From: Malania oleifera
Taxonomy: Eukaryota; Streptophyta; Magnoliopsida; Santalales; Ximeniaceae
DNA length: 64,000 nucleotides
NCBI RefSeq assembly: GCF_029873635.1
Contig: NC_080421.1
Location: forward strand, 2,294,001-2,358,000
Direction of reading: 5' to 3'
The first letter of the stretch is position 1; the number at the start of each line of letters is the position of its first letter. Of this stretch, positions 22,837 to 35,299 are shown piece by piece. The notes beneath the pieces are model-generated. The model saw only the letters and a program-made list of their open reading frames with translations, made no database searches and was not told where the DNA came from. The translations under genes were made by a program, and so were the position numbers.

Positions 22837-22967
22837 TTTTTTTTTTTTTTTTTTGCGTATTCAGTTTAGAGTTACGACGCATTAGATTTGTGATTTAAAC
22901 TAAAAATAAAATCAAAATCAAAATATGCTAGAATTGAAAATGAAAGGATCGATTCTCATTTCTTATT
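22837..22967. repeat. poly-T plus 'gcgtattcagtttagagtta' dispersed repeat, copy B
   Basis: Direct copy of the repeat at 20079-20215, about 75-80 percent alike by eye. Confidence 0.6.
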
Positions 22968-23449
22968 CAACATATAATAAAAAATAGAATCATCTTTGTT
23001 TTTTAACATTTGGCATGTAGACATAAAAATTAAAATTGGTTAATTTGTCAGTAATGCCACTATGAACAATAAAAAATTTATGTAATTTTATATTAAATAA
23101 TCGTATCATATACTAGTAATTATTTTATAATATTATTATATTTAATTGTAAAATAATTATTTTTTATTATATCTCTTGTTATCATTATATTTTATTATAA
23201 TATATTGTCAATATTATATTTCATTTTTATCTATAAGTGTATATTTTATTACTATGTAATTTACTAAATTTAAATAGTTCTATAAGATATTATATTATTA
23301 TAATATTATATGATTTAATATAAAATGACAATACAATTAAAACAATAATCATATATGTTAAACACCAACATTATATTTTATTATATAAATAATAAAATTA
23401 TGAATATTATTTTGCATTGTAATGTATTAAAATTTATTACTATATAATT

Positions 23450-23454
23450 GTAAT
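23450..23454. repeat. Target site duplication GTAAT (left)
   Basis: Immediately precedes the copia 5' LTR. The matching copy is 33299-33303. Confidence 0.9.
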
Positions 23455-23998
23455 TGTTGTGTATGGTGGTTCATTTCTTGGAATGACTAAGTTACACAAG
23501 GAAAGGAAGAAGAACATATTATAGGTTTATGGGAAAAAATCGTCAACAGTTTTTCTGGAGCCTTGCTGAAATCGTCGATGGTTTTGCAAAAAATCTTAGA
23601 CATCTCAAAAATTACTCTCGATATCTCAAATCATCGACGGTTTCAGGCGATCTCAGAAAACTATCGACGATTTTGTTCTTGGACTGCGAGACAAAAATTC
23701 AAATTTTGAATTTGAATGTTAAGTTGGTTGGTTTTTGTGGGGAAACCTCCAAAGGAAAGTCTATTTATCTCTGTCTGAGGGTATTGTGAGATATGAGAGA
23801 GATCATTGAGAAGTGTATTATGTACTTTGACATTTTTTTAGTGAAATTCATGTGCCATTACTTATGTGGATGTAGGTTTTGCCGAACCATGTAAATCTTA
23901 TTGTTGTTCTTGTTGTTTATCATTTTCTGATTGTGTTTCATTTGCTTATTGTATTTTATTCCACTGTGCATCCTATTTATCCAATTCATATTTCAACA
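23455..23998 (+). repeat. Copia 5' LTR
   Basis: 544 bases, TG...CA, followed by the primer site. It contains several CCGTCGACGG-like palindromes at about 23538-23675. Confidence 0.92.
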
Positions 23999-24001
23999 AA
24001 T

Positions 24002-24014
24002 TGGTATCAGAGCG
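24002..24014 (+). promoter_or_regulatory. Copia primer binding site
   Basis: TGGTATCAGAGCG lies a few bases past the LTR end and is complementary to initiator tRNA-Met. Confidence 0.88.
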
Positions 24015-24023
24015 ATTGTTGTT

Positions 24024-24598
24024 ATGACATCGGGATCATCTTCTACAAGATTTGACATTGTCAAATTTGATGGAACCGAAAATTTTAGTTTATGGCAGAG
24101 GAGAGAGTCAAGGATATACTTATGCAACAAGAAATGACTAAGACTTTACTTGGCGTTCAACAGGTTGGAATGGATTAGGCAACATGGAGAGAATTGAAAG
24201 CAAAGACCGTGTCTACAGTACACATGTGTTTGGCCTATGAAGTTCTCTATCATGTGATGGAGGAGGATTCTCTGGCAGCTATGTGACGAAAGCTAGAAAG
24301 TTCGTATATGTCTAAATTCCTGTCAAACAAAATTTTTCTTAAGTAAAAGTTGTATTGACTTAAGATGGTTGAGGGTTCAGATTTGAACCAGCATATCAAC
24401 ATTTTCAATCAAATTGTGAGTGATTTGGCATGTGTTGATATAAAGTTCGAGGAGGAAGACAATGAATTGATGCTATTAAATTCTCTACCTATGTCTCAAA
24501 CTTATGAGAATTTGACTACAACTCTAACATGGGGCAAGGATGACCTGAATTTGGAAGATGTGACAAGTGCATTGCTTGGTTTTCATCAAGAAAAATGA
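24024..24598 (+). mobile_element. Copia gag remnant
   Basis: Fossil frames with copia gag words: FDIVKFDGTENFSLWQRR near the start, then IFNQIVSDL and LLNSLPMSQTYENL, typical of the UBN2-type gag domain. Broken. Confidence 0.85.
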
Positions 24599-24780
24599 TT
24601 AGCGATGAAGGTTCACATGGTGAAGGACTTCTTGTGAAAATTTATAGAGACCTACACTCAGAAATTAAATAAGAAAATAAGAAAATAAATTTTAAAAAGG
24701 GGAAACAACATGCTTCTTCGACAAAGTTGCAATTCTTGTTGATGAAGGCCCTTTTGCAATTCATCACCTAAATTCAGAAC

Positions 24781-24899
24781 ATCGTTGACGAAGCTATCCC
24801 GAGAGGAATTTTAGGTATAGGGTTCATCGACGAAAGAAGAGGTTCGTCGACGAAAAACCTTCCGCGGTTCATCGATGAAGGCAGTATTTCGTTGACGAA
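24781..24899. repeat. Cluster of TCGTCGACGA-type palindromes in element A LTR
   Basis: Copies at 24781-24792, 24823-24834, 24843-24854, 24868-24879 and 24888-24899. The last ends 19 bases before the TATAAATAG at 24919. Confidence 0.8.
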
Positions 24900-24918
24900 T
24901 TTGACCGGGTCAAGAGGC

Positions 24919-24927
24919 TATAAATAG
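24919..24927 (+). promoter_or_regulatory. LTR TATA box
   Basis: TATAAATAG, followed by a CT tract at 24961-24980. Position and context fit the LTR promoter. Confidence 0.7.
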
Positions 24928-27870
24928 GATTTTTGTTTGCTTCTTCATTAAGAAATCTAATCTCTCTCTCTCTCTCTCTCTAGGACCCACGCCCAACGTC
25001 CTTCTCTCTTCGATCGTTCTCTGTTCATCACTTGTTTCGACAATCGGAAGTTACCACGAGGATCAAGGGGTAAATCTTTACAAGTCTAGCGGAGTAGATT
25101 CTAGAACTCGGGAAAAAGTTCGAGTTCGGTCTTCGAGCGTCTTAGGTCATTTCTAGGAATAAGGTAAGAGGATTATATTATGTCAACTATATTTAAGAGT
25201 TTTAATCGAATAGAATGTTAAAATGATTTTTATATATTTAGTTACGACTTTTCTAGGGATTCTAGGCCTAGGGTTCGATTAACGGACTTTATTTTCGAAA
25301 CCAACTGTTTAAATTTGAGTATGATATTTTTAAAGTATAGTATTGGTCTTTATGAACGTTTTCACCGGTTAGAAAATTGTTATTTCAAACCATAAGTTTA
25401 TTTTAAAATTAACTAAATACGGTAGGGTTGATTGTCTCCATTTTTCTCGTATTTAGCTATATATCTATATTTAATAAAATAATAACTAGGAGATATTCAT
25501 ACCCCAATTTTAGCAGCAGAAATTACTTTATCAAGCAGATGACTTATTTATGAATTATCAAATGAAAATTGTGTAGATGAGTATAGTTTTAATTGACATT
25601 AAATGAGCAGGTTTTGTGAAATACTGAAATGTAACAACTATATGCCGAGATATGAGATAGGATATGATATGATATATCGATTTTACCAAGCTAGTTATGA
25701 CAGATATGATACGCCGATTTTTACCGAACCAATATCTAGCAGATATGTAGCAGAGATATGTACAATTTTATGAAATGAATTATGAATACAGTTTTTTTAC
25801 AATGTAAAATGACATATATGATAGTAGAACCCTATTATTATGTTCTCATCTTAAAGCTCGGTACCGTAGCTAAATGTATGTAGAGGTGCAATCCACATAC
25901 CGAGAGTGTGGATGGAAAAGGAGATTGGTGACCTGGGTAAAGTACTCCCCAAAGGTTTTCTGGGGCTCTATCCGATGTAGTAATTCTGGATGACTCAGCC
26001 TTCGGGCACTGGGTAGGTACCATTGTACTACTTTATGACTAACTTAGCTATAGTCGGTCGGCTATTTGTTAGGTCTAGCCATCAGGCTGTACAACCCGTC
26101 ATAGGGGGAAACATGTTGCATGTGTATGTGATGGTGTGACAATGCTAGTCCTACAGACCAGATTGTATCTTCTAGGCATATATGAGCACATTTACTATAG
26201 AAAGGGCAATATTGAGCCAACAACATGTTATTATGAAAGTATGTATTTTTAGTTATACATTTTAGTATAATTTTAATATGCCAGTTAAATGTTTAATGAT
26301 AGTAGTATATATACACACTAAATCTCATGCTAGCTACACACTAATGATAATATAATCCGTCTTACTGAGAGGAATCTCACCCTAGCATACATGCAAATGT
26401 GTTTCAGGTCATCCGAGGGATCAAGCCTAGCATTTTATCGGGCTGAGTTAGATAGCAGACAGCCCTTGTCAGAGCTGGTGAGATATTAGTCAATGTCTGT
26501 CTTTTGAGGATTGTAGTAGCAGACTATGCTTTAAATTATGTCTGGATGTATATGGGGAACAGTTAGAAACTCTGGTAAGTACTAGATGATGTATGTATTT
26601 CTGCTATATATGTTTATACAGTTCAGTATGGAACACCCCTATTTCCCTCTTTTGGGCGGGTTGTATATGTATGGTATCATAGAGTATGTATGTTATGTTT
26701 GTTAGTAGCACTCCGGGGCCACCTAGAGGGTTGAGGCGTTATAGTTGGTATCTTACCTAGTCGGAAATGTGATGAGATTCATATCGCTTAGGGATGGTAA
26801 TGATCAAAGCCCTAGGTTTGTTAGGTTTTGCTGACTAAGCTAGAGAATCTTACCAGAGTTTAGGTGTCAGGGCAGGATAAGGATAGGAATGGGTATGATT
26901 GGACTTTTGGGTTTTGCTTTGTAGACCTAGAGACAGGAACCCATTGGTGGACTTCTGTGTTTTTTCTAGATCAGTCGACAGGTTCAAATAAATCACGGCA
27001 ATCCATTGACGGTTTTGTTTTCAAGTGGAGGGGCGGAACTTGAGTTAGAATGAGAGTATCAAGTTAGCAGAGTATGTCGTCATTAGGGACGTAAATTCAT
27101 TAAGATAAGTTTTATAAGTATTGTAGTGATAGCAGATATGTAGGGCACCAAGATTCTAAATAATTTTCTCAATTGTCTTTTCAGGATCGAGTCTAGGGAT
27201 AATACTGCTAACGCTGGAGGCAGTAGTAGTGAGGGAGCCAACCATGAGATTGGTAGTGACTCCACATTAGTACTGCAGGACTTCGCCCAACAACTTATGG
27301 CTGAGGTGGTGTGAACATCCAGAGGGCAGGGTCAACCCACAGCTGAGCTGGGTGATTCTATTGAGAGGTTTACTCGACTGAAGCCCCCTAGCTTTATAGG
27401 GAGTACTGACTTGATCTGAGCAAAGAATTGGATTCGGGAGATCGAGAAGATCTGGGTTGTTCTACGTTGCACTAATGAGCAAAATGTGCTCTACACAACG
27501 TATAAGCTGACGGGAGAAGCCGAGAGATGGTGGGAATCAGTGAGGATGTTGGAGGAGCAGAGGCCAGTACAGGTGGCGATGTCATGGGACTGTTTCAGAG
27601 AGGTGTTCTTTAAGCGGTACTTTTCAGCCACTGTTAGGAATGCAAAGATGGAGGAGTTTATGATCTTGTGTAACGTCCTGCTTATCTTACTATATAATCA
27701 ACCACATTAAATTATCTAATACCTTTAACTTATAACATAACAAAGTCAGCCCGAACCTATGGGTAACGGGAACACACTTGCCATACACAGCGGACACCTA
27801 AGCAGCAGTAAATATAAATTTCATCCACCCAACCATAAAATACAATACCAGAGTTACGTACATTCCACCA

Positions 27871-29747
27871 TGTTAGCCTTAGAAGCTATGTGAGTTTAAT
27901 TGCATTGTTTTGATGATAACAACCCATTAGTGGTTCTAGGTAAGCTTATCTTTACATATCAAGACATGATTAGTATAAATATAAATGCAAAGATTAAGTA
28001 AATTAGTAATAGGTTAGACATCATCAAAAAGGGGGAGAATGTTAGCCTTAGTGGCTACACCATCATTGTTTAATGTGTTTTGATGATATTAACCTATATG
28101 TTGTTCCTAATGTTTTCCTGTCTTTACAGATCATGTTTAGTACAGGTACTCATACATGAATTATTGGATTAAAGGCAAATATCAGACCGAGTAGACGTCA
28201 AGAAGGAATGATCAAATGGACACGTACTCGGAATAACCCAAGCACAATCAAAGGAAGCTTAATTGTAGAATTATTTGTAATAAGGGTTGTGTGAGGTAGT
28301 ATGTTTTGTAACTCTTGCGAGTGTGTTTCTTGCATGATTTCTGAGCAAGAGTTGAGCAAAACACATGCATACTAAGACACATGAGTTTATAGGATTGCAC
28401 TAAAGACATAAACACAAACTTATCTTTCATGGCTTTCAAAGTTAAACTTAAAGAGTTTGTTAAAAGAATCCTAAACTCAAATATGTTTTCTAAAGAGACA
28501 AGTTTTCAAACATTTTGGTACTTTGAACATCTTCATACCTAGTCCTGGTTTCATCAAAACGATTCTTGTGTCCTAAAGGTTTAAAGAAAGTCAAGTATAT
28601 TTATAAAAGGACATACTAAGCATATAAGATATCAAAATGGGTTTTCAAACGTGTTTTATTAATTAAGATATCTTATATTTCAAAGAAAACTCATTTGGAC
28701 AAGTTTTAATCTTCATTAGACTTAATATATTTCATATACTTTTGTCCAAGAATGTTTTGAGTCATTAAAACGCTTTTTGATAAGGAAAAACAAAGTAATC
28801 GTCACTACCGTAGTGTAGCCTTGAATCCTGAATACCTTTTGGTATTTTGGGCATAACTTTTGTTAGAAAATTCCAAATGAGACGATCTTGGTGTCCCTGT
28901 AAATTTAAGAAAAAATGCCACAACTTTCATGTTGATGACATTTTCTAATTCAGGGACCTCATTGACGAACAAATGGGATTTGTCGACGAGGTGCAGTATA
29001 TGATTTGTCGACGAGTCCAACGGGCAGAATGACGCTAAAACGGATGGAAAACAGCTAGTTTACCAAATAAAATATCTTTTCTTCTCCCCAAAGGTTAGTT
29101 AACTACTCCTAAGGCTCTTGGGCTATAAATACAAGCTATTAGACTTGTATTAACATGGTCTTGAAGGTCTTTGATCATTGTTAGTAAAAAACATCATTTT
29201 ATACAAAACCTAACACATTGCGTATTAGTTCTTCATTACATGTGCTCATTCTCTCTTGCTCACTTATTGCATTTGATTCAATTCTTGAGAGAATAGTGTG
29301 AGGTTTGAGTTGTAAATCATATTTTCTCATTGTAAGGAGCATTCTTTGTAATCTTCCATCTTCTTATAAAGGTTCTTTGTGAACCAAGTTGTAAGGTTCT
29401 TTGTGAATCGAATCAGTAAAGGCTCTTTGTGAGCGGTAGGAATTTGTTCTCAAGTTTGTAAGGCATGCTCCACTACGGAAGGAGCGATTATAGTAGATTG
29501 TGAAATCCTTAGCTTGGTGCTAAGGCGTGGATGTACGCTTGATGCCGAACCACGTAAAAATACCGGTGTTGTTCTTTCTCTCCCTTACACTCTTTATTTT
29601 ATATCTTGTGCATGATTTATGTTTATATTGTGATATAATTTCTTGTATCTTGCCAAAAGTTTTTATTTTGTAGAAAAATACGTATTCCGCGAAAAGAGTC
29701 TATTCACCCCCCTCTAGACTATATACTCCGGGCTGGGACTCCCAACA
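27871..29747 (+). mobile_element. SIRE-like Ty1/copia remnant inside element B
   Basis: A partial left LTR start (TGTTAGCCTTAG...) is followed by a very short internal tail and the polypurine tract 'aaaaagggggaga', then a full LTR at 28039-29747 (1709 bases) ending 'cacccccctctagac...cccaaca', the usual SIRE/Maximus signature. A TATAAATAC box lies at 29124-29132. Flanking bases CACCA/CCCCA suggest an imperfect target duplication. Almost no internal sequence is left. Confidence 0.75.
28958..29015. repeat. TCGTCGACGA-type palindromes in SIRE-like LTR
   Basis: Copies at 28958-28969, 28979-28990 and 29004-29015, about 110 bases upstream of the TATA box. Confidence 0.75.
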
Positions 29748-31354
29748 CCCCACATTTCTATAGATGTATATATACAATTCTCAAAACACGAAAAGTTAAA
29801 ACTAGGATCTTACATCAAAAACCTACTGACCCTAGTTCAAAACTCACCCTTCTAGCGAGGTAGAACAACTGCCTCAACGGTGCGGAGCTCGGTCCACTTG
29901 TCTTTCTGGGTTCCCTTAAACAATTTTGTGTTAGGATGAGACACCTCTCAGTAAAGGAAATAAACTAAATACAGTTGTGTGGCAACATGAATATTTGTGT
30001 GCTATAATAGATATACAGTACATATTACATGCTTGAAAACACTGATAATATCATAAATAGATAAACATACAATTTCATGGTTATACTAAATCATATTGTA
30101 TCTCAATGCTCATAAAATCATCTGTTATAAAATAGTAGTACTGAAATATACCCAGGATAAATAGTTAGTTGTTGTCATGTATTACCCCCCATGATGGGTT
30201 GTGCAGCCCGAAGGCAAGACCCTACAATGGTTGGCCGACCACTGCCAAGTCAAAATGTTTGTAAGTACGATGAGCCCACCACACCCTGGTCTGAACTACT
30301 AGGTGGACGTCTATAACTCTACACTAAAAGCCACATCGACTATTCATCTCCCACCCCCTCTACTGGCAGAGGTGGTTAGCACAAGTCTGAACTGAACTGA
30401 GCTATATAGCTACGGTACCGTGCCCCTGAAAACTGATCTGAACTATCATCCGGGTTCTAATAACATATAGTACATGATCATATATTGTTTTAACGTAAAT
30501 AGATTGATAGCATTTTTTGAATTCTGTCATAACATAAATAATCACAACCTTGTGCCAGATAACATACATAATTGCGGCCTTGGCCGGCTATCAATCACTG
30601 CCTTGTGTCGAACATATCATAGATACTGAACTGAGCATATGTACTGTTTATCATATATTCTAAAACCATAATTTCCTATATTATCCATGTTATTCCTGAA
30701 AATAACTGTAAACATGTTTTTTTTGTAAATTTGACTTAACATAATACAATATATGTGAAATAATATTCATGCCACATAAACTGAATAAAAACATGAAATC
30801 TGTTCTAGAATTACATTTTTTGACATTTTACACTAAAAACATATTCATGTGTAATAGAAATATTTTCCCAAATATATTCATACATAATACATGTTTTTTG
30901 AAAATTAATATGTTATTATTTAATAATTATTTTTATGAAAAATTACTACTTTGGTTTACTCCCTTACCTGACTACTGGAAAACCCTTAAAACAACTAGTC
31001 TTGCACCCGTAGGGTTTCCTGCTCAACACCCTGAAAACAACATCACCCCAAACAAAACTTAAGTATTTCTTCAAATGCTACCTTTTCTACTATTCTAGGA
31101 ATGTCAAATACTTAATAAAAAGCCTTACCCTGAACCTGGGATGAAGTCTAAGTTAGCCCCACCAACGATCTACTTTAGTAGACTTGAAGAAAACTTCCCC
31201 AGAGTAGCGTGGCAGCTTCAGATCGTCAATTCGATGAAAACCCAAGCCAGAAACTTAGAGAGAGGGTAGAGAGGACGAAAATCTAGAGAGAGAAGGGCTA
31301 CATGCGAAATTTCCTGCGCTGAAATCCGATTTTGGCATACTTATACACTGGCCT

Positions 31355-31525
31355 TTGTCAATGAGGCACGTCACTTCGTCGACGAGGTCAAGAAGGAATT
31401 TCATTGACGAACACTTACTCTTCGTCGACGAATTTCAGGTCCAAAAACAGCCTTCTCAGTATCTTCTCGTCGGCGAGACACGTGTCCCCATCGACGAGCC
31501 CAAGAAGCTTGTTCATTGACGAGAC
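31355..31525. repeat. TCGTCGACGA-type palindromes in element B LTR
   Basis: Copies include 31375-31386 and 31421-31432 (exact core) and variants near 31355, 31400, 31466, 31488 and 31514. Confidence 0.75.
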
Positions 31526-32001
31526 CCTGCCAAATTTCCTATTTTAATTTCTTTTTCTCTCCTCCTCCTATTATTTAATTAATATAATTGACCGGATCTC
31601 TATATTCTCCCCTCCTTATAAAAATTTCGTCCCTAAAATTTATTTTCTACACGATTCACCATCCTTTAAAAAAAAATGGTCTACTTATTTTACTACTTAT
31701 TCTCACTTATGACGAAGGAATACTGTGGTTGTAACGTCCTGCTTATCTTACTATATAATCAACCACATTAAATTCCCTGATACCATTAACTTATAACATA
31801 ACAAAGTCAGCAGTAATTATGTTAATCGGGTGGAGTTAAGGACTCGGGAAAAAAAATGCGGGAAGTTCTATCTTGGGTCAACAGTATCACGATATGAATA
31901 GGCATGTGATGCAGGTGGAGCAATAAACTCAGGGCAACAATGATTGGTCGTATTGTAGGGAGTTTCAGATCAGGAAATCAGCAGGATCACAGTGGGCCCA
32001 T

Positions 32002-32655
32002 GTGCACTATCTGACCACCATTCAAGTAGAAATTGGTAAGACTTCCAATTGGGAAGAGGTGATAGTGATGTATGAAGTGATGTATCTATTATATGTGAAT
32101 GACATGTTATTGGCTGGAAATGCTTTAACTGAGGCTAATCAGTTGGGAACTCTTTTGAAAGGTTTTGACATGAATGTGTTGGGTACGACCAAGATGGGTC
32201 TTGGTTTGCTGATTCGAATGGGTAGAGCTACAGGGAGATTGGTGTTATCTCAAGATAGCTTTGTGGATGAAACTGCAGGGAGACTTCATTTACCGTCTCA
32301 GGGGGGTTCTGTGGAGAATCAATATGAAATTTCTACCACCCGGTACCCAAGGACAAGTTGTGATGTCCGGGATATGTCAAAGGTCCTCCATGATTGTGTA
32401 ATGGAGTGTTTCAGTAGGCAACATAGTAAACCGTCAGTTGTTAGTTTTGTTGAGGCCTATGCAAGGGGCTTTGGTGATATAAGACATGCAGCAGCTTTTG
32501 TGTTTCTTGTTGTGGGAAGGTCTTATTGGAAGCCTAGGGCGAAGTCTTCGGGTGTTACATCTACAATTGTATCAAGGTTGGTAGTAGAGGCTGAAGTTGC
32601 CATCGGCAAGTTCAAGCGACATTGCTTGGAATTGATGCATGTCTCCAAATGCTAG
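32002..32655 (+). mobile_element. Copia reverse transcriptase/RNase H remnant
   Basis: An open stretch of 217 residues, but its content is fossil copia pol: LYVNDMLLAGNALTEANQL resembles the YVDDM active-site region, LGTTKMGLGLLIRM the following LG..K..LG motif, and LSQDSF the next strand. The first ~20 residues probably derive from nested Ty3 sequence, so this is not a host gene. Confidence 0.8.
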
Positions 32656-32755
32656 AAGGTAGACAAACCCAACTTAACGGTCTAAGGTAGAGGTGGAGTA
32701 TCGGGGTATGTTTCTCGTGTTTCTCCTAAGGGCAAAAATTTGCCAAGGTGGAGAT

Positions 32756-33298
32756 TGTTGTGTATGATGGCTCATTTCGTGGAATGACTAAGTTACACAA
32801 GCAAAGGAAGAAGAACATACTATAGGTTTATGGGAGAAAACCGTCGACGATTTTTCTAGAGCTTTTCTGAAACCGTCAACGGTTTCACTGAAAATCTCAG
32901 ACATCTCAGAAGTTGCTCTCAATATCTCAAACCGTCGACAGCTTCAAACGATCTCAGAAAATCGTCGACGGTTTTGTTTTTGGACTGCGAGACAAAAATT
33001 CAAATTTTGAATTTGAACATTAAGTTGGTTGGTTTTTGGGGGGAAACCTCCGAAGGAAAGTCTATTTATCCCAATCTGAGGGTATTGGGAGACATAAAAG
33101 AGATCATTGAGAAGTGTATTGTGTACTTTGACATTATTTAGTGAAATTTGTGTGTCATTACTTCCGTGGATGTAGGCTTTGCCGAACCACATAAATCTTG
33201 TTGTTATTCTTATTCTTTATTATTTTTTTGTTGTGTTTCATTTGCTTGTTGTATTTTATTCCGCTGTGCATCCTATTTATCCAGTCCATATTTCAACA
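32756..33298 (+). repeat. Copia 3' LTR
   Basis: 543 bases matching 23455-23998, preceded by the polypurine tract at about 32740-32755 and followed by GTAAT. Confidence 0.92.
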
Positions 33299-34021
33299 GT
33301 AATTGATTATATCAATATGTAAATTTCATGCTTATTTAACTTTATTCTAAGAATATAAAAATAATATAATAAATCAACACTTATAGCCATTCGTTATATA
33401 TTCTCATCTTTTAATTTCTGACCTAACCTAAACCTTCAACAAAAATTATTTGATATGCCGAGCATTTATATAAGATCTAAAATGACTTTGTTATGCGTTT
33501 GTGTTTTAATTAAATTAGATCATTTTTTTATACATGTCGAAAAATCATATTAGATCCCGTGTATGCACCCAATGTATCTAATATTTTCTTACAAGATAGA
33601 CTTCCTAAGTTTAGACTACTGATTGTCTGTCTATTAAGAAAACAAAATTATAATTAACTTTTAAAGGCAACATATTTATTCCTTCTTAATATGGTGAGTA
33701 GTAAAATGACCTCTTTGCATATTTGCACAGGTGTTCATACGCGTTCTCTTAAATGGTTATATCAATTTTAAAGAAATTATTAGGTCAAACATCTTAACTA
33801 CATTATTTTTTAGACAATCAATCAAAAGTTTGGATTTTGAATGGTCTAAAATAGTTTGACCTAAATGAATATTACGAATTATAATTTTTCCAAATTTTAA
33901 TAATTTGATTATTTGTGCGAAATATAATGTGATTGATATTTTTTTTTTTTTCCAATTTAGGCATGCTTACCATTTGGGGTTCATAAGAATAAGTTACTAG
34001 CTACATTGAGCTGAACTAGCA

Positions 34022-34081
<60 letters not shown>

Positions 34082-35299
34082 ACATAGAAACTCCATCCAC
34101 CAATGAGCCATTTAGATCTCTTGGTGCGGCACCAAACTTACGCACCGCCCCTTGATCTCGCTGATTAGGGCAAAGTTCGGATGCGAACATGACTTTTGTG
34201 TATCAATTAGACAATAAATCAAGTTTTTGAATTTTAGATGATTGAGAAAATTTCAACCTAAGTAATTATAATTTTAAAACTATCCAAATTAAAATTTAAT
34301 TATTTGACGAACTGTCTAAAATGTCAGTGATTAATATTTTTTCTCAACAATTAGGAGTTAAGAACTATCCAAAATTTAATGATTTAATTGAATGTGTAAA
34401 AAAAATTCATGTGGTTAATAATTTTTCTCAGTTTAGGCATCCACCAAGCTAAATTGGGCAACTGCGAAAGGTACTTCTCCCCACTCTCTTATGAAAAATG
34501 AACTATTAAAAAACATAATTCTAAAAGGGAAGTCATCTTTTAATTGGTTAGCAAAATAGTAATTGAAGTTGTGAAGTTTTAATTTTATGTGAATGCTAAA
34601 ATAAATTTCACTAAAAAAATTAAAAAATTTGCTACAAAAGATTACAATTTTTTGGCTTTATTTTAGAGCTTTATATAAAAAAGATTAAAAATGCAAATAT
34701 AATTTTTCATATTACTTCTTATCCAAATTTAATATAACTCCAAATCTAAAGTCTGTCCAAAGATAAGATACGACTAATTACATTTTATTGCATTTTATTA
34801 GTATTGCATACCAATTATATGCTAAGCTTGCAAGAAAAGTATTGATGACTTGGCCACAACTTTGGATGGATAAGTTAGAATGCTAGGTATGAAAGATTTA
34901 AGAAAATAATCGTGAGTTTCTTAGGATTCATTTGGAGTCTTTCTCAAAAACTATGAAAAAAAAAATTATAAATAAAAACTAAAAATCATAAACCAGCAAC
35001 CTGTTTGATTAATATTTATAAAGTTAAAATAAATTAAAATTTTAATAAAAAATGTTTATTCTCATTTTAAATCAAATGAATTTTTAAAAATATAAAAGTA
35101 AAATAATAAAAGTGTAAAATAGCAATTAAAAATAATATAATAAAATAATAATTATTATAATTATTATAATTAATTGTTATATTTTCAAAATCCACTTTAG
35201 AATAACAATCTAGTTGTACATGGAAATTAAAAATCGTAAAAATATTTTGTAATCAAATTCTATTTTTTTTTTATTTTTATTTTTTAAATTGTGTATATT
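33299..35299. other. AT-rich spacer
   Basis: No gene recognised. It begins with the GTAAT duplication and contains a TA microsatellite at 34026-34077. Confidence 0.55.
34026..34077. repeat. (TA)n microsatellite
   Basis: About 26 TA units. Confidence 0.92.

Larger units (their letters stand above)
20220..23449. other. AT-rich spacer with short repeats only
   Basis: No convincing gene. It contains the repeat copies listed separately and a TAA microsatellite. The words near 21470-21530 ('gggcgttgcccccagacccc') look transposon-derived but cannot be placed. Confidence 0.5.
24650..27668 (+). mobile_element. Ty3/gypsy Tekay-type element A (partial), inside the copia element
   Basis: The LTR runs from about 24650 (start diffuse) to about 26743. 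It holds TCGTCGACGA motifs, a TATA box, a CT tract and the minus-strand form of the conserved LTR block at about 26075-26112. A degraded primer site 'ttggtatc' follows the LTR end. Gag remnants lie at about 27.18-27.67 kb ([23 protein letters not shown]). The rest is missing because element B begins here. Fossil, broken. Confidence 0.75.
27669..31811 (-). mobile_element. Ty3/gypsy Tekay-type element B (mostly LTR), nested
   Basis: It begins TGTAACGTCC and matches the LTR family of the young element (shared 'gggtaacggg', 'gccatacacagcgga' and the block at 30185-30223). Its LTR runs to 31604, interrupted by a SIRE-like insertion. A polypurine tract (ttctcccctcc at 31605) and a short internal remnant with the L1-tail-like block (31702-31733) follow, then the first ~79 bases of a second LTR starting at 31733. 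Minus orientation, nearly all coding lost. Fossil. Confidence 0.75.
23455..33298 (+). mobile_element. Ty1/copia element (Tork/TAR-like) with nested insertions
   Basis: Two LTRs of about 544 bases (23455-23998 and 32756-33298) share TGTTGTGTATG...TTTCAACA ends and are flanked by the exact target duplication GTAAT (23450-23454, 33299-33303). An initiator tRNA-Met primer site follows the 5' LTR and a polypurine tract 'ccaaggtggaga' precedes the 3' LTR. Between them are copia gag remnants (about 24.0-24.6 kb) and a reverse transcriptase/RNase H remnant (about 32.0-32.65 kb). Most of the middle is missing and replaced by nested Ty3 and SIRE-like elements. The fossil is heavily broken, with many breaks. 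LTR divergence by eye is several percent, so it is much older than the element at 7.4-17.5 kb. Confidence 0.92.

Noticed and set aside
32002-32655. A 217-residue frame that could be a novel host gene
   Set aside because: It contains copia reverse transcriptase motifs in order and lies just before the copia 3' LTR.
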